Shown here: one piece after another, positions 8,939-20,336 of the stretch
How positions within the stretch are numbered: position 1 is the stretch's first letter
How the letters are laid out: every line of letters starts with the position of its first letter
Source: JAWKUK01 sp041398605
GTDB lineage: Bacteria; Planctomycetota; UBA1135; GCA-002686595
Assembly (NCBI GenBank): GCA_041398605.1
Contig: JAWKUK010000010.1
Span: forward strand, 1-64,000
DNA length: 64,000 bases
Direction: 5' to 3'
The notes under the pieces: generated by a model
Seen by the model: only the letters and a program-made list of their open reading frames with translations
What the model was told of the DNA's origin: nothing
Database searches by the model: none
Program-made: the position numbers and the translations under genes

Positions 8939-10561
8939 CTATTTCAAACCCAGTCGCTTCGCGGTGCGATGTAGGTTCGAGCGATCCACGTCGAGCGCGC
9001 GCGCGGCCGCGGCCCAGTTGCCGGTCGCGCGCTCGATCGCTGCGGCGATGAGGTCGCGCTCGTGACGTTCGAGCGCGGACCGCATCGTCTCGCCGCGACT
9101 CAGCGCGGTGACCGCCGCGAGCCGGCCGATCTGGGTCGGCTCGATTGACGTCGACGGATCGCCAGCGCTGCCGTTCGTGGCCGCTGACGCGGTCGTGTTC
9201 GAGCGCTGCGCGTCGGCGCTGCGTCGAACGTCGAGGTCGCCTTCGCGCACGAGGACCGCCTCGCCCTGCGCCGAGCGCGCCGACGCGCGCAGGATGGCCC
9301 GCGACACGACGTTCTCGAGCTCGCGCACGTTGCCGGGCCAATCGGCGGCCTCGAGCGCGCACAACGCGAGCGGGTCGTAGCGGATCGTGCCGCAGCCGAT
9401 GTGTTTGCGCACGCGGTCCGAGAAGTGACCTGCGAGCGCCGCGATGTCGCCCAAGTGCTCGCGCAGCGGCGGCACGCGCAGACGGCAGACGTCGAGGCGA
9501 TGCAGCAGGTCGGCGCGGAACCGGCCCGCGCGCACCTCGGCCTCGAGGTCACGGTTCGTCGCAGCGAACACGCGCACGTCAACGCGCTCCGTGCGGTCAG
9601 AGCCGACGGGCTGGATCTCGCCCTCCTGCAAGACACGCAAAAGCTTCGGCTGGATGTGCGCGGGCAGCTCGCCGATCTCGTCGAGGAAGAGGCATGCGCC
9701 GTCGGCGACGCGGAACTTCCCGGGGCGCGCTTGCATGGCGCCCGTGAAGGCACCGCGCGTGTGCCCGAAGAGCTCGCTCTCCGCGACGGACTCAGGCAAG
9801 GCGGCGCAGTTGAGGTAGATCAGCGGCTGCTCGGCCCGGCGTGACTGCTGGTGCAGCGTGCGGACGACGAGCTCCTTGCCGACGCCCGTTTCACCCGTAA
9901 CGAGGACCGGGAACTCGGAGCGCGCGATGAGCTCGAACTCCTCGCGCAGCCGCGCGCTCGTCGCGCTCGCACCGATGAGGATGTTGCCGCGTCGCCCCAT
10001 CGCGTCGCGCAGGAGGTCCTGCGCGACGCGCCCGTGGCGCTCGGCCTTGCGCTCCAGCGCGTCGATCAACGCGCCCGTGCGCAGCGCCGCGCCGGCGAGC
10101 GCGGCGAGGTGTTCAAGGAACTCGAACGGCACGGCCTCGAACGCGCCGGACGAGACGGCGTCCGCGGTCAAGACACCGACGAGCTGGCCCTCGACACGCA
10201 GCGGGCAACCGAGGCACGAGTGCACGGAGTGCCCCGTCAAAGGCGCGCCTTCGACGAGGCCGTCGTAGGGGTCCGGCAGCGGGCTGTCGGAGGGGAACAG
10301 CGTCGGTCCCTCGCTCTTGCAGATAAGGTCGAGGCGCGGGTGCGCGCTGCGCGGAAAGCGCCGGCCCAGGGCGTCCTCGACGAGCCCACGGGCCGCGACC
10401 GGCATCAAGTCGTCGCCTTCGAGGCGCAAGAGCGTCACGGCGTCGCAGGGCAGCGCGCGGTGCACGACCGCGACGAGCCGCCGCAATCGATCGTCGCTCG
10501 ACAGCGAGGCGGTCATGTCGCGTGCGAGAGGGAGGAGCTCTCCGAGTCCGAAGGCGGTCAT
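8939..10561 (-). CDS. norR: NorR-type nitric-oxide-responsive sigma-54 activator
   Basis: A 540-residue enhancer-binding protein: N-terminal GAF (about 1-165), AAA+ (about 195-425), C-terminal Fis-type helix-turn-helix ending in LHRTAKRLGLK. The GAF residues that hold the mononuclear iron in E. coli NorR are all present: Arg in HPRL (76), Tyr-Asp in DPYDG (99-100), Cys in HSC (116) and Asp in LTADA (134). Walker A is GETGVGKE and the sigma-54 contact loop is GAFTGA. ATG 10561 is chosen because it aligns with the NorR N-terminus. NO binding to the iron relieves repression of the ATPase, which then opens sigma-54 promoters. It is divergent from a cytochrome c gene that has such a promoter. Confidence 0.9.
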   Translation of the reverse strand: MTAFGLGELLPLARDMTASLSSDDRLRRLVAVVHRALPCDAVTLLRLEGDDLMPVAARGLVEDALGRRFPRSAHPRLDLICKSEGPTLFPSDSPLPDPYDGLVEGAPLTGHSVHSCLGCPLRVEGQLVGVLTADAVSSGAFEAVPFEFLEHLAALAGAALRTGALIDALERKAERHGRVAQDLLRDAMGRRGNILIGASATSARLREEFELIARSEFPVLVTGETGVGKELVVRTLHQQSRRAEQPLIYLNCAALPESVAESELFGHTRGAFTGAMQARPGKFRVADGACLFLDEIGELPAHIQPKLLRVLQEGEIQPVGSDRTERVDVRVFAATNRDLEAEVRAGRFRADLLHRLDVCRLRVPPLREHLGDIAALAGHFSDRVRKHIGCGTIRYDPLALCALEAADWPGNVRELENVVSRAILRASARSAQGEAVLVREGDLDVRRSADAQRSNTTASAATNGSAGDPSTSIEPTQIGRLAAVTALSRGETMRSALERHERDLIAAAIERATGNWAAAARALDVDRSNLHRTAKRLGLK

Positions 10562-10577
10562 GGCAACAACGAGTGTA

Positions 10578-10613
10578 GTCGCCGCGACACGCATGGCGTG
10601 AGGTGAAACACAC
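10578..10613. promoter_or_regulatory. possible NorR enhancer sites (two GT-N7-AC)
   Basis: GTCGCCGCGAC (10578-10588) and GTGAAACACAC (10603-10613) match the NorR half-site rule GT-N7-AC, spaced 25 bp apart, between norR and the sigma-54 promoter at 10655. The motif is short and would occur by chance, so the support is mainly position. Confidence 0.4.
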
Positions 10614-10654
10614 CGCGAGAGGCCTTGCCGGGGTCTGGGCGGGCGATCCGTGCT

Positions 10655-10671
10655 CGGCACGCGGCGTGCAA
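10655..10671 (+). promoter_or_regulatory. sigma-54 promoter (-24/-12)
   Basis: CGGCACGCGGCGTGCAA matches TGGCAC-N5-TTGCA, with GG at 10656-10657 and GC at 10668-10669 separated by the required 10 nt. It reads toward the cytochrome c gene and is divergent from norR, where a NorR-activated promoter is expected. Start of transcription should be near 10680. Confidence 0.6.
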
Positions 10672-10748
10672 TGAGAGAGTTAGTAGCGACGAGACAGTCC
10701 GTCGCACTCGGCTCGGGACCCATCCGAGCCCTCGCCCCCGACGACGAA

Positions 10749-11219
10749 ATGCCACACGCCATGGAAGCCGCACCCAACGCCTCGTCGAACGCCGCGCCCC
10801 AAGTCGAACGGACGCCGTGGCTCTTGCTCGGCAGCGCGCTCGCGGCCTTCGGTGTCTTGGCACTGACGACGGTGCAGGGCGCGCTGGCGTCGAACTCGCA
10901 TGCCAGTGCGTTCTACCGGCAGGTGCGTGATCGCGAGCTGCACATCGTCGAGTCGGCCGGCCTCGACTACGCCGTCGTGCAGCGAGGACGCACTGCGTTC
11001 CTCGGGACTTGCACCGCGTGCCACGGCCCGAACGGCGAGGCCAAGCCGAACCTCGGCAAGGACCTCGCGCACAGCGAGTTCGTGGCGAAGCAATCGAACA
11101 GCCAGCTCAGGATGTTCCTGAAGCTCGGCCGCCCGACATGGGATCCCCTCAACACGACCAAGGTGGACATGCCGGGCAAGGGCGGCAATCCCATGCTCAG
11201 TGACGGCGACCTCGCCGAG
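10749..11219 (+). pseudogene. membrane-anchored mono-heme cytochrome c, 3' truncated
   Basis: The N-terminus has one transmembrane segment (PWLLLGSALAAFGVLALTTV) followed by a periplasmic cytochrome c domain with heme motif CTACH and a Met-ligand region (DMPGKGGNPMLSDGDLAE). The usual last helix after DLA is missing: from 11220 the frame runs into the reverse complement of glnS and only closes at 11477. ATG 10749 puts the start downstream of the sigma-54 promoter. The NorR context and TM-anchored single-heme layout suggest a NorC-like or other NO-detoxification electron donor. That is inference, and no NorB is present; it may have been lost in the deletion. Confidence 0.65.
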
Positions 11220-12401
<1,182 letters not shown>

Positions 12402-12459
12402 GGATCGGCTCGGTGTTGCGGCGGAGGAGGGACGGCGTCCCAGTGTACCGGAGCGCACC

Positions 12460-12500
12460 CTGTCACCGGTGACGGACTGCGACAAGAGCGACGGGGACCA
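12460..12500. repeat. short IS91-transposase-like remnant
   Basis: About 38 nt (TCACCGGTGACGGACTGCGA onward) match the IS91 copies at 6178 and 29616 with only a few changes. The rest of the element is absent. It may mark an old insertion next to glnS. Confidence 0.35.
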
Positions 12501-12743
12501 TGGCCCTCGATCGCGCCGCGGACGTACGGTGCCTCGGACGTACGGTGCCTGGCACGTTCTTAGAAGATTGGCCCCCAGGGCACGCAGTCACCCTGGCGGG
12601 GCTGCAGGACGGTCGAGGGATCAAACCTCAACCAGCTTGGAGGCCAGCCTTGATCCAGCGTGTCAACGCCGCCACAACTCACGCCCTCGTGCACGACGAG
12701 CCGACTGGCGCGGGCTGGGACGCACGCTCGTGAGTCATTCGGG

Positions 12744-15220
12744 CTAGCGGGCGCGGTTGAGATAGACCGTCACCTTTCCTTTGGCGTCGTCGAGCACTGC
12801 GAGGTCCCGCGTTCCGTCGCCGTCGAGGTCCTCGAGCGCGAACGCACCCGGGAAGTCGCCTTGGCCGAAGAGCTCCCGCAGGCTGAGCTCGCCGAAGCCC
12901 TCGTTGTGGGCCACAGTGAAGCGCGCGCCATAGTCCATCGTGGAGACAATCTCCGGTAGGCCGTCTCCGTTTAGGTCGGCTGCCGCCGCCGTCTCTTGAG
13001 AGATGCCGGTGAGCGCTTGGGTGAGCACAAAAGCGCGGCTCCCGACGTTGCAGACGTTGCATCTGTCTCGCAGCCCTGCAAGATCGAGGCGGCCGTCTGC
13101 GTCAAAGTCCTCCACCAGCACCGAGTCCTTTGCGAGTCCGATGACCACCGGAGGGTCGAAGCTGCCCGGCGCGTTCCCATACATGACGACGAGGGTGCCG
13201 GCGGAACGGCGTCCCCCGACGGCATCCAACAGGCCGTCGCCATCGAGGTCGCCATACGCCAGCGAGAGCCACCGATCACTGATGTCAGAGTGGCGCGTCA
13301 GCGCAGCGAACGCGCCTGTGCCGTCGCCGTGGAAGACGACTTGGCCGAAGTCTGGGAAGGCGATGTCCAGGTGCCCGTCCCCGTTGACGTCGGCCACGGC
13401 CATGTCGTCGGGGTCGTTGCTGAGATAGGGCGTCTCAGGACCTGCAATGAAGTGCCCTGTCCCGTCACCGAGGTATGCGCGCACGACGCGACCAGTCGTG
13501 GAGGCAACGACGGCGAGGTCGAGGTGTCCGTCGGCGTCCAGGTCGGCGACCCGCGCGTGGTCCGCTCCCGTTGGCACGGGGATCGGCGTGTGCGGTTGGA
13601 ACGTGCCGTCCCCACGATTCGTCAGCAGCACGAACGGTCCGAACACCGACCCCGCGATCAAGTCGATGTCGCCGTCTTCGTCGAAGTCCCCGGCGACGAG
13701 CGGTGACGCGGGCTCGTTCTGGAAGAGCGGCGTCAGGACCGGCGCCGCGTACTGTGGCGGGTACCCTGCGTAGCCGAGCGGCCCGCCGACGAGGATGCTC
13801 GTGAAGTAGCTGCGGTCGTTGCGCACGAACGCCTCGTCGTCGCCGTCGTGGTCGAGGTCGAGCAGCGTGAGCTCGCTCGGGTTGAGTCCGGCCGGGTGAA
13901 CGGTGGGGGGCATGAAGGCGGTGCCGCCGAGCCCGCGCAGTACGCGCACGGCCGCCTCTTCATTGCCGGTGACGGCGATATCCGCGACGCCGTCCCCGTC
14001 CACGTCGCCGATCGCCACGCCGTGGGCGACGTCGCCCGTCTCGAGCACGACAGCGCTCGCCACGTGACCTGCGACGTTCAGCGAGACCGTGACTCGTCCC
14101 GTGGCCTCCTCCACCGTTGCGAAGTCCACGTCGCCGTCACCGTCGATGTCGGATACGTCGAGCGCGACGGCGGGGCCGCTCGTGACGCTCAGCGCAGCAG
14201 GCGCGAACACGCGCGCGCCGAGGTTGTGGACGACGTGCAACGTGGCGTTCTCCGAGGCCACGACGATGTCCAACTGCGAGTCCCCGTCGACGTCGGCAAG
14301 CTCCATGTGTTGGGGGTTGGCAGGCAGAGAAATCGCTTGCGCCGCGGAGAACACGCGCAGACCCTCGTTGAAGAAGACCAAGAGGCGCTGGCCGGTGTTG
14401 CACGCCCAGATGAGGTCCGTTCGGCCGTCACGGTCTAGGTCCGCTGCGCGGATCGGACCCAGTGACCCGCACGTCATGAGCGGCGCGTCTGCGACGAAGC
14501 CGGCGGCGCCCTCGTTCCAGTGCACGGTGAAGGCCCCGGGGTTCGCGCCGAGGAGGTCGACGTCACCGTCGCCGTCGAAGTCGGCGAGGTCGAATTTGAA
14601 TTGCGGCGACGGGAGCGGGAACGACTCGAGCTCTCCAAAGCGGAGGCCTCCTTCGTTGCGGCGCACCTCGAGAACGTTGGGGAGGCGACGCATTCGGACG
14701 ACGTCGACGAAGCCGTCCGCGTCGAAGTCGATGAGGTGATCGCTCACGCCTTGATTGCTCGGAACCGCGGGGTCCGAGAACACGGTGTCCGCGAAAGTCC
14801 CCGTGACGTCGACGCGCATGGCGGCCGTGAAGTTCGAAGTTGACGCCCCGCCCATGACGTCGCGGAACCATCCCTGGAAGTAGAGCGAGCGCCAGCCTTC
14901 GACCGCCACGGCGCCGAGCGGCTGCGGGAATGCACGCAGGTCGAGCGGGCGCGTGAACGTGCCGCCGTTGCCCGTGGCGAGGAGCTGGCTGCCGCGGCCC
15001 AGGCGCCCCACCGCCCCAGTCAGGCAGAGTAGCTCCTGAGCGCGCCGCCCGGTGTGACCGGCGGGCCGATGTCGAAGCTCGTCAGGAATAAGCCGAATGA
15101 GTGGGCAGGCATCGATCCGGCGACCAGTCGGAGGTCGCCGCGCTCCACTGCGTTGTCGCCGACGGCTGTGATACGCGCGGGATTGCCGGTCGAGTTGGGC
15201 ACGGCTGGGCTGCAGTAGGG
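12744..15220 (-). pseudogene. FG-GAP/VCBS repeat surface protein, frameshifted at 5' end
   Basis: From about 14800 down to the stop at 12744 the protein is a long run of FG-GAP/VCBS repeats with calcium-binding cores such as DFDGDGDVDLLG, DVDGDGVADIAV, DLDGDGLLDAVG and DLNGDGLPEIV, about a dozen repeats that would fold as seven-bladed propellers. Upstream, the C-terminal module of the local secreted proteins is present (YCSPAVPNSTG near 15205; LCLTGAVGR; FQGWFRDVMGGASTSNF), but it needs a frameshift near 15037. The module is internal here instead of C-terminal. The 5' end runs, in frame across a TAG, from the beta-propeller gene at 15257, so two genes may be fused or one gene broken. Confidence 0.7.
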
Positions 15221-15256
15221 TGTCGTCGAGACTGTGTGCCGCGTCGGAGCGCGACC

Positions 15257-15967
15257 CTAGGGCGCCTGAATGCTCGCGAGGTCCGCCACGGTCGCAGCGG
15301 CCCCAGTCGCGAGATGGATCGTGGCGAACCGAGGGCTCGTCGGTCCGAGGACCGCGAACAGCTCGCCGGTCGCCCAATCGAAGTCCATGCCCAACGGCAG
15401 GTCGCCGTTGGTGTTCAGGGTGGAGAGCACCGTGCGCGCGCCGCTCACGGCGTCGAGCTCGACGAGCACCCCGCTAGCCCCCTCGCACGCCACGACCCGA
15501 CCCGTGTCCGTTACGGACAGGCCGGCGAGTGGGCCGCTGCCAGCGAGCGTGACCCAGGGCTGCAGGTCGGCGTTGGGTAGCTCGCCGCGCCAGACGACGG
15601 CGTCACCGCCGGAGCGCTCGGCCACGTACCACGTACGCCCGTCGGGCGCCGAGGCGAGGTCCGTCACAGCCCCGACGATCGGCGCGCCGCCGCGTCGTGT
15701 GAACGCTCCTGTTCCCAAGTCGAGCGTGCCGACGTCCACGCCCGCGCCGTCCCGCGCGACCGCCCAGAGGTCGCGGCCCGCAGCGTCGAAGTCGAGGGCC
15801 TCGACCATTGCGCCGGTCGATCCGAGTGTGGTGAGGCCACCGAGGTACGCACCTGTCTCGCTGCGCAGCACGGACTGCGACGCGAGGTCGATGCCGTGGA
15901 GGAAGGACGTGTCCTGGACCTGGGGCAGCGCGAGGGCGAGCGCCAGGCTGAGCGAGGGTCGTGTCAT
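15257..15967 (-). CDS. secreted beta-propeller-like protein
   Basis: A 236-residue protein with an N-terminal signal peptide (TRPSLSLALALALPQVQ). The body has repeated blade-like segments (DLASAPDGRTWYVAER, LAGLSVTDTGRVVACEG, PLGMDFDWATGELFAVLG) typical of NHL/WD-type propellers that read out stored records. It stops at TAG 15259-15257. The same frame continues beyond the stop into the SYC-type C-terminal module (RHTVSTTPYCSPAVPNSTG), which suggests that the stop is a nonsense mutation or error and the module was originally attached. A 20-bp tandem repeat lies in its upstream region. Confidence 0.6.
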   Translation of the reverse strand: MTRPSLSLALALALPQVQDTSFLHGIDLASQSVLRSETGAYLGGLTTLGSTGAMVEALDFDAAGRDLWAVARDGAGVDVGTLDLGTGAFTRRGGAPIVGAVTDLASAPDGRTWYVAERSGGDAVVWRGELPNADLQPWVTLAGSGPLAGLSVTDTGRVVACEGASGVLVELDAVSGARTVLSTLNTNGDLPLGMDFDWATGELFAVLGPTSPRFATIHLATGAAATVADLASIQAP

Positions 15968-16072
15968 GGTGGTCGCGTGAAGTCGTGGAGCGCGGTGCCT
16001 CGAGCCCCAGCGTGACAGGCCGAGCGTGGGCGGACCCCACCGCACCGCTTCGAACCTCAGGTTGCCGCCGAG

Positions 16073-16140
16073 CGCCGCAGTGTTGGCCCGTGCGCCGCAG
16101 TGTTGGCCCGCGCGCTGCAGTGTTGGCGCGCGCGCTGCGG
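16073..16140. repeat. 20-bp tandem repeat, 3.4 copies
   Basis: Three successive 20-nt units at 16073, 16093 and 16113 (first unit CGCCGCAGTGTTGGCCCGTG) and a partial fourth unit. The first two differ at one base; the third at two more. It lies about 105-175 nt upstream of the propeller gene start, in a 277-nt gap that otherwise shows nothing. Confidence 0.8.
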
Positions 16141-16244
16141 ACCGAATGGCGCGCGTTGGGGCGGACGCCCGCGAATCACCGAGGCTCGGCCGAAGCCGGT
16201 GGGCATGAAGCGCAGCGTTGCTACAGGGTGCAACGCCGCCTCTG

Positions 16245-17328
16245 TCACCCCGCGCCAAAGTGCCGCCGACCGGGTCTGTTGCGCGGGTGTCCCCCGCGGT
16301 CGGAGTCGCCGCGGGGTCGATCGCCAGTGAGCGCCAAGAGCGCAAACGATGCCAGCCAATGTGTCCCGACGTAGTCGCCCGCCGTCGCGGCGGGGAGCGC
16401 GCGGCGCAGGTGTTCAACTGCCGCTGCGTCGCCGCGCGCCGCGAGGTCGCGCGGCAGGCTCGGGCCGAGCTCGCGCCAGCACCAAGCGCGCGACAGGTTG
16501 AGGCCCGCGAGGTGGACGATCTTCGGGTCTGCTGGGTCGCTGACGCCGACTGGCGTGGTCCAACAGACGAGGCCTGCCTCGTCTGGCTCGAACCCGCGCC
16601 ACCAAGCGCGGAAGGCCTCTTGGTCGAGCACTCTGGACGCGGCGAGCGCCTCGCACAGCCCGCCGGACAGGAAGTCGTCGCCGCTGGGTTCGAAGGTCGC
16701 GGGATAGCGGCGGTCGGCGCCGAACCAGCGCTGTGCGGCCTCGGTGAGGGCGGCGCGCAGGGCGTCGTCGCCGGCCTCGGCTGCGTAGGTGTGGGCGAGC
16801 GCGAGGGCAAACGCCGAGTTGCCGTGGGTCCCGGCGCGGGTCGGGAACTCGGCGCGCGGGAGCCACGCGAGCCAGCGCGCGCGGACGACCTCGACCAGCG
16901 GTTGCAGCGCTGCGCGCCATTCGCGCGCGGGGTGACCTGCGGGCGTCGCGCCGAGGGCTCCGAGCTCCGCGGCCAGGAGCAGCAGCCAAGCCCAGCCGTA
17001 AGGGCGCTCGAAGGTCGCGTGCCCGGGGGCTTCGAAGTAGCGGACTTCAGCGGCGACGTTGGCCTCTGTCAGGCGCGCGGCGAAGTGGTCGTGGATCTCC
17101 GTCGCGCGCGGGTGGCGCGGGGCGAGGGCCAGGGCGCGCGCGAGCGACCAGTGCATGTGCACGCACGAGTGCCAGTCGTAGCTGCCATAAAACGCGGGGT
17201 AGAGCGCGCGCGGCGGGCGCACGTCGGCGTCCGACTGCGCGAAAATGATATGGTAGGGGTACTCGGTCGCGATCGTTGGCGAGCGCGACCTCGATGAAGC
17301 GCGTCAGGTCATCGGGTGAGACAAGCAC
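16245..17328 (-). pseudogene. DUF2891 family protein, single frameshift
   Basis: Starts at GTG 17328 (VSPDDLTRFIEVALAN). A one-base change near 17268 moves the frame to EYPYHIIFAQSDADVRPPRA, then LYPAFYGSYDWHSCVHMHW, the DUF2891 hallmark, and on to the stop at 16245 (about 360 codons). Internal landmarks include FERPYGWAW, EFPTRAGTHGNSAFALALA and SGDDFLSGGLCEA. DUF2891 proteins are alpha/alpha-barrel folds related to glycoside hydrolase-type domains and usually accompany sugar metabolism; the reaction is unknown. It would be intact if the one indel were a sequencing error. Confidence 0.75.
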
Positions 17329-17389
17329 AGCACGCAGATCTTAGCGGCGATCTCTGCGGGCGCGGGTCACGGGTTACCCTGCTGCCCGG

Positions 17390-18523
17390 ATGCGGCGGCC
17401 CGAGCTCGATGGTCTAAGAGTGGCGGCGCTGCCGTCGCTGTCACACGCGAGCAACCGCGGCCTCTTCTTGTGGCCGGGCCTCGACCTGGGTGCGCGGGCT
17501 CGGGCGCACGGGGGTCTTCCACCGTGCTCGGAGCGGACGAGTTCACGAGCCAGTTCTTGGCGGGCGCGGCGGAGCGTGGCGCCCTCTGGACGTGGGGCCG
17601 TTACGCCGCGGCGGCTCTTGCGCGTGTCTGGGTATTCGCTGGCGCTCTGTCATTGCTCGCGCTCGGCGGGATGAGCCTGCCGCACGCGCTTGAGCACCCG
17701 CGCTCGTCCGCGCCGAGGCGCAATCTCTGGACGATCCCGGTCGAGGTGCTGTTCATCTGGCTCCTCGCCGCTCGCCCTGGCGCTGACGGCGCTCTCTGGA
17801 CGCGCGCGCCCGCGTCGTGTTGCTGGTCGTGTTGGCCGCGGCGTCGCGCCTGATGTGGCCGCCGGACTATCCCTCGCAGGCGCCGGACTATCGGCCTTCG
17901 GTGCTGCCCTTCCTCGTCGTGTTCCTGATGGGCTCGATCGTCGCGGTGGTCAGCCGCAGCAGCGAAGGGGTCCAGCCGGGGGCTGCAACGGGGCCTGTGG
18001 CAACGGGGCCAGCTGTATCGGGGCCTGCTGTATCGGGGCCTGCTGTATCGGGGCCTGCTGTATCGGGGGTCAGGGCCCCGCGCTGGCCGAGTTGGGTCGG
18101 GGTGGCCTCGGTCGCGGGGTTGATCGCGTTGACCCCGGCGGTGGCGAGCGCGGCGCTGGGCCGGCGGTTGCCGCACACGGAGTTCCACCTCTGGTTTGGG
18201 TCCTAGGGGCGCTCTCTGCCGGCTTGGTGCTCGCGGTCGTTGCCGCGGACGGCGCGCTGCGCCGCGCGGTCGCGTTCCCGCCGCTCGCCGCCGTCGGTCG
18301 CGCGAGCTACAGCGTGTACCTCTGTGACCGCCGTGCCGCTTCGCCTTCGTCATCGAGCGCGCCCGTGGGGCCACCTTCGTGGGCGCCTGGGCCATCCTCT
18401 GCGCGTCCTTGTCCTCGGCGGTTTCTCTACGCGCTCGTCGAGCGGTTGCTCCAGCGCTGCGCGCCGGCCGAGCGCGGCCTTGGTCAGCAGTGGGTTGGAC
18501 CTGCGGGGCTGTCTCGATGGTGA
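17390..18523 (+). pseudogene. acyltransferase 3 (OafA/NodX type), frameshifted
   Basis: The N-terminus (RRPELDGLRVAALPSL) is the conserved opening of the acyltransferase-3 membrane family, which acetylates surface polysaccharides. Transmembrane-rich segments follow in alternating frames: YAAAALARVWVFAGALSLLA, PRRNLWTIPVEVLFIWLLAA (the N(L)W(S/T)IPVE signature), DYRPSVLPFLVVFLMGSIVA, SAGLVLAVVAADGALRRAVA and VGRASYSVYLCHRA. At least four frameshifts are needed, so it is decayed. The middle contains a 15-bp tandem repeat that adds four GPAVS pentapeptides. Confidence 0.7.
18009..18071 (+). repeat. 15-bp tandem repeat inside the acyltransferase remnant
   Basis: Units of GGGGCCTGCTGTATC repeat about four times, encoding consecutive GPAVS pentapeptides, preceded by related degenerate units (GGGGCCAGCTGTATC, GGGGCCTGTGGCAAC). 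The unit is a multiple of three, so copy-number change would lengthen a loop without a frameshift. Confidence 0.85.
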
Positions 18524-18832
18524 CCGCGGCCCCGTATCATTTGCCCACGGGCATCCAGGGCACCGGAAGCTACCGAATGAGCTCCCGGACGAGATTGAGG
18601 CGGGGAATGTCCGCTGCATCGGCGCGGTGACCGAATTGATCCTTGGGCCTTGCCGCTGTGATTCCGGGGCGCGCCTCCACCTCTATACGGTGGTGAGGGC
18701 CTCCTCTCTCAGAGGAGGACGCCGCAGGTCCCGTAATGCCGCTGGGTTAGGTCCACGGCCATCCCCCGAGTGAGGCATGTCCGTCCGCGCGTCGAATCCG
18801 CTGGTTCGCTTGATTCGCGATCTGGCTACGGC
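18524..18832. other. non-coding gap with a short hairpin
   Basis: No recognisable gene. A perfect 8-bp hairpin CCTCCTCT-CTC-AGAGGAGG (18700-18718) could be a weak terminator, but no T-tract follows. Confidence 0.4.
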
Positions 18833-18861
18833 TTGACAAGACGTCGCAGTGCTGCTAGAAT
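18833..18861 (+). promoter_or_regulatory. sigma-70 type promoter for the beta-helix gene
   Basis: TTGACA (18833-18838) and TAGAAT (18856-18861) are separated by exactly 17 nt: a consensus -35 and a 5/6 match -10, in a GC-rich background where such a match is rare. Transcription would start near 18868, giving a leader of about 44 nt before ATG 18912. Confidence 0.75.
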
Positions 18862-18911
18862 TCCAGCTTGCTGGCGTGATTCCCTCCAACGAACCGCTCG
18901 AGAAAAGAAAA

Positions 18912-19661
<750 letters not shown>

Positions 19662-20324
19662 GCGGATAGGATTTCCAAACAGCCAGTTCTGGACACGCAT
19701 GTCGGTTGTGTGGGCCCGGAGGGGCCCAATACGAGACATGTTGCCCTGGGAGTTGGCCGCACGTGGGTCATGGGGACCCCGGTCGCAGGCTGACGCGGTC
19801 GACCCAACCGACGCAGGAGCCCTTGGAGAGGGCCCCAAGGCGGGTGCGCAAGCCGTCGCGATACGAAGGGGCCCGCCGCGGTCGCTCGTGGGTGACCGGG
19901 ACGGGGGCAGACCTCTCTCGGAGTCGAGCGCTCGGGCGAGCGACGGGAGGCTTGGTCAGGGCGCCATGGACCGAGGCACCCCGTTCGTGCGACTACGGCT
20001 CGCTACCAGGCGAAGTCGAGCTGCGGTGGTTCACGCGCAGGCGCGACCGGCAGGGGCTCGGTAGGGAGACCGAGGTGTGCCAGGAGTCGAGCGATGGTTG
20101 GACCATCCGAGATGGCCGCGAGCATGACGCGGCGCGAGCCGCAGCGAGGGCACCTGAGGACATCCTTCGACCACACCCTCATCATCAGGTCGGCCCAGCT
20201 GAACTTCGGCCCCCCGCTGGGTTGATTCGGCGCAGCACCGGCCGCTTCGCAACGACTTGGCCGTGAGGACGGCGGGCGAAGCACGACGTGGTCACGTAGC
20301 GGCGATGCGGGAGCCAGGCAGCCA
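19662..20324 (-). mobile_element. solo IS91 end (C-terminal third of transposase)
   Basis: About 660 bp nearly identical to 5171-5829 and to 26956-27600. It contains the element end and the 3' part of the transposase gene on the minus strand (stop at about 20003; SWADLMMRVWSKDVLRCPRC intact), but no N-terminal zinc-ribbon or HUH part. It cuts the beta-helix gene on its left and abuts the TraD-like gene on its right. It shares more sequence details with the 26956 copy than with copy A. Confidence 0.85.
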
Positions 20325-20336
20325 GCTCTTGCCACG

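Noticed and set aside
12500..12733. Repeated GACGTACGGTGCCTxGxAC as a CRISPR-like or iterated element
   Set aside because: Only two short imperfect copies (about 12517-12560), too few and too close for an array.
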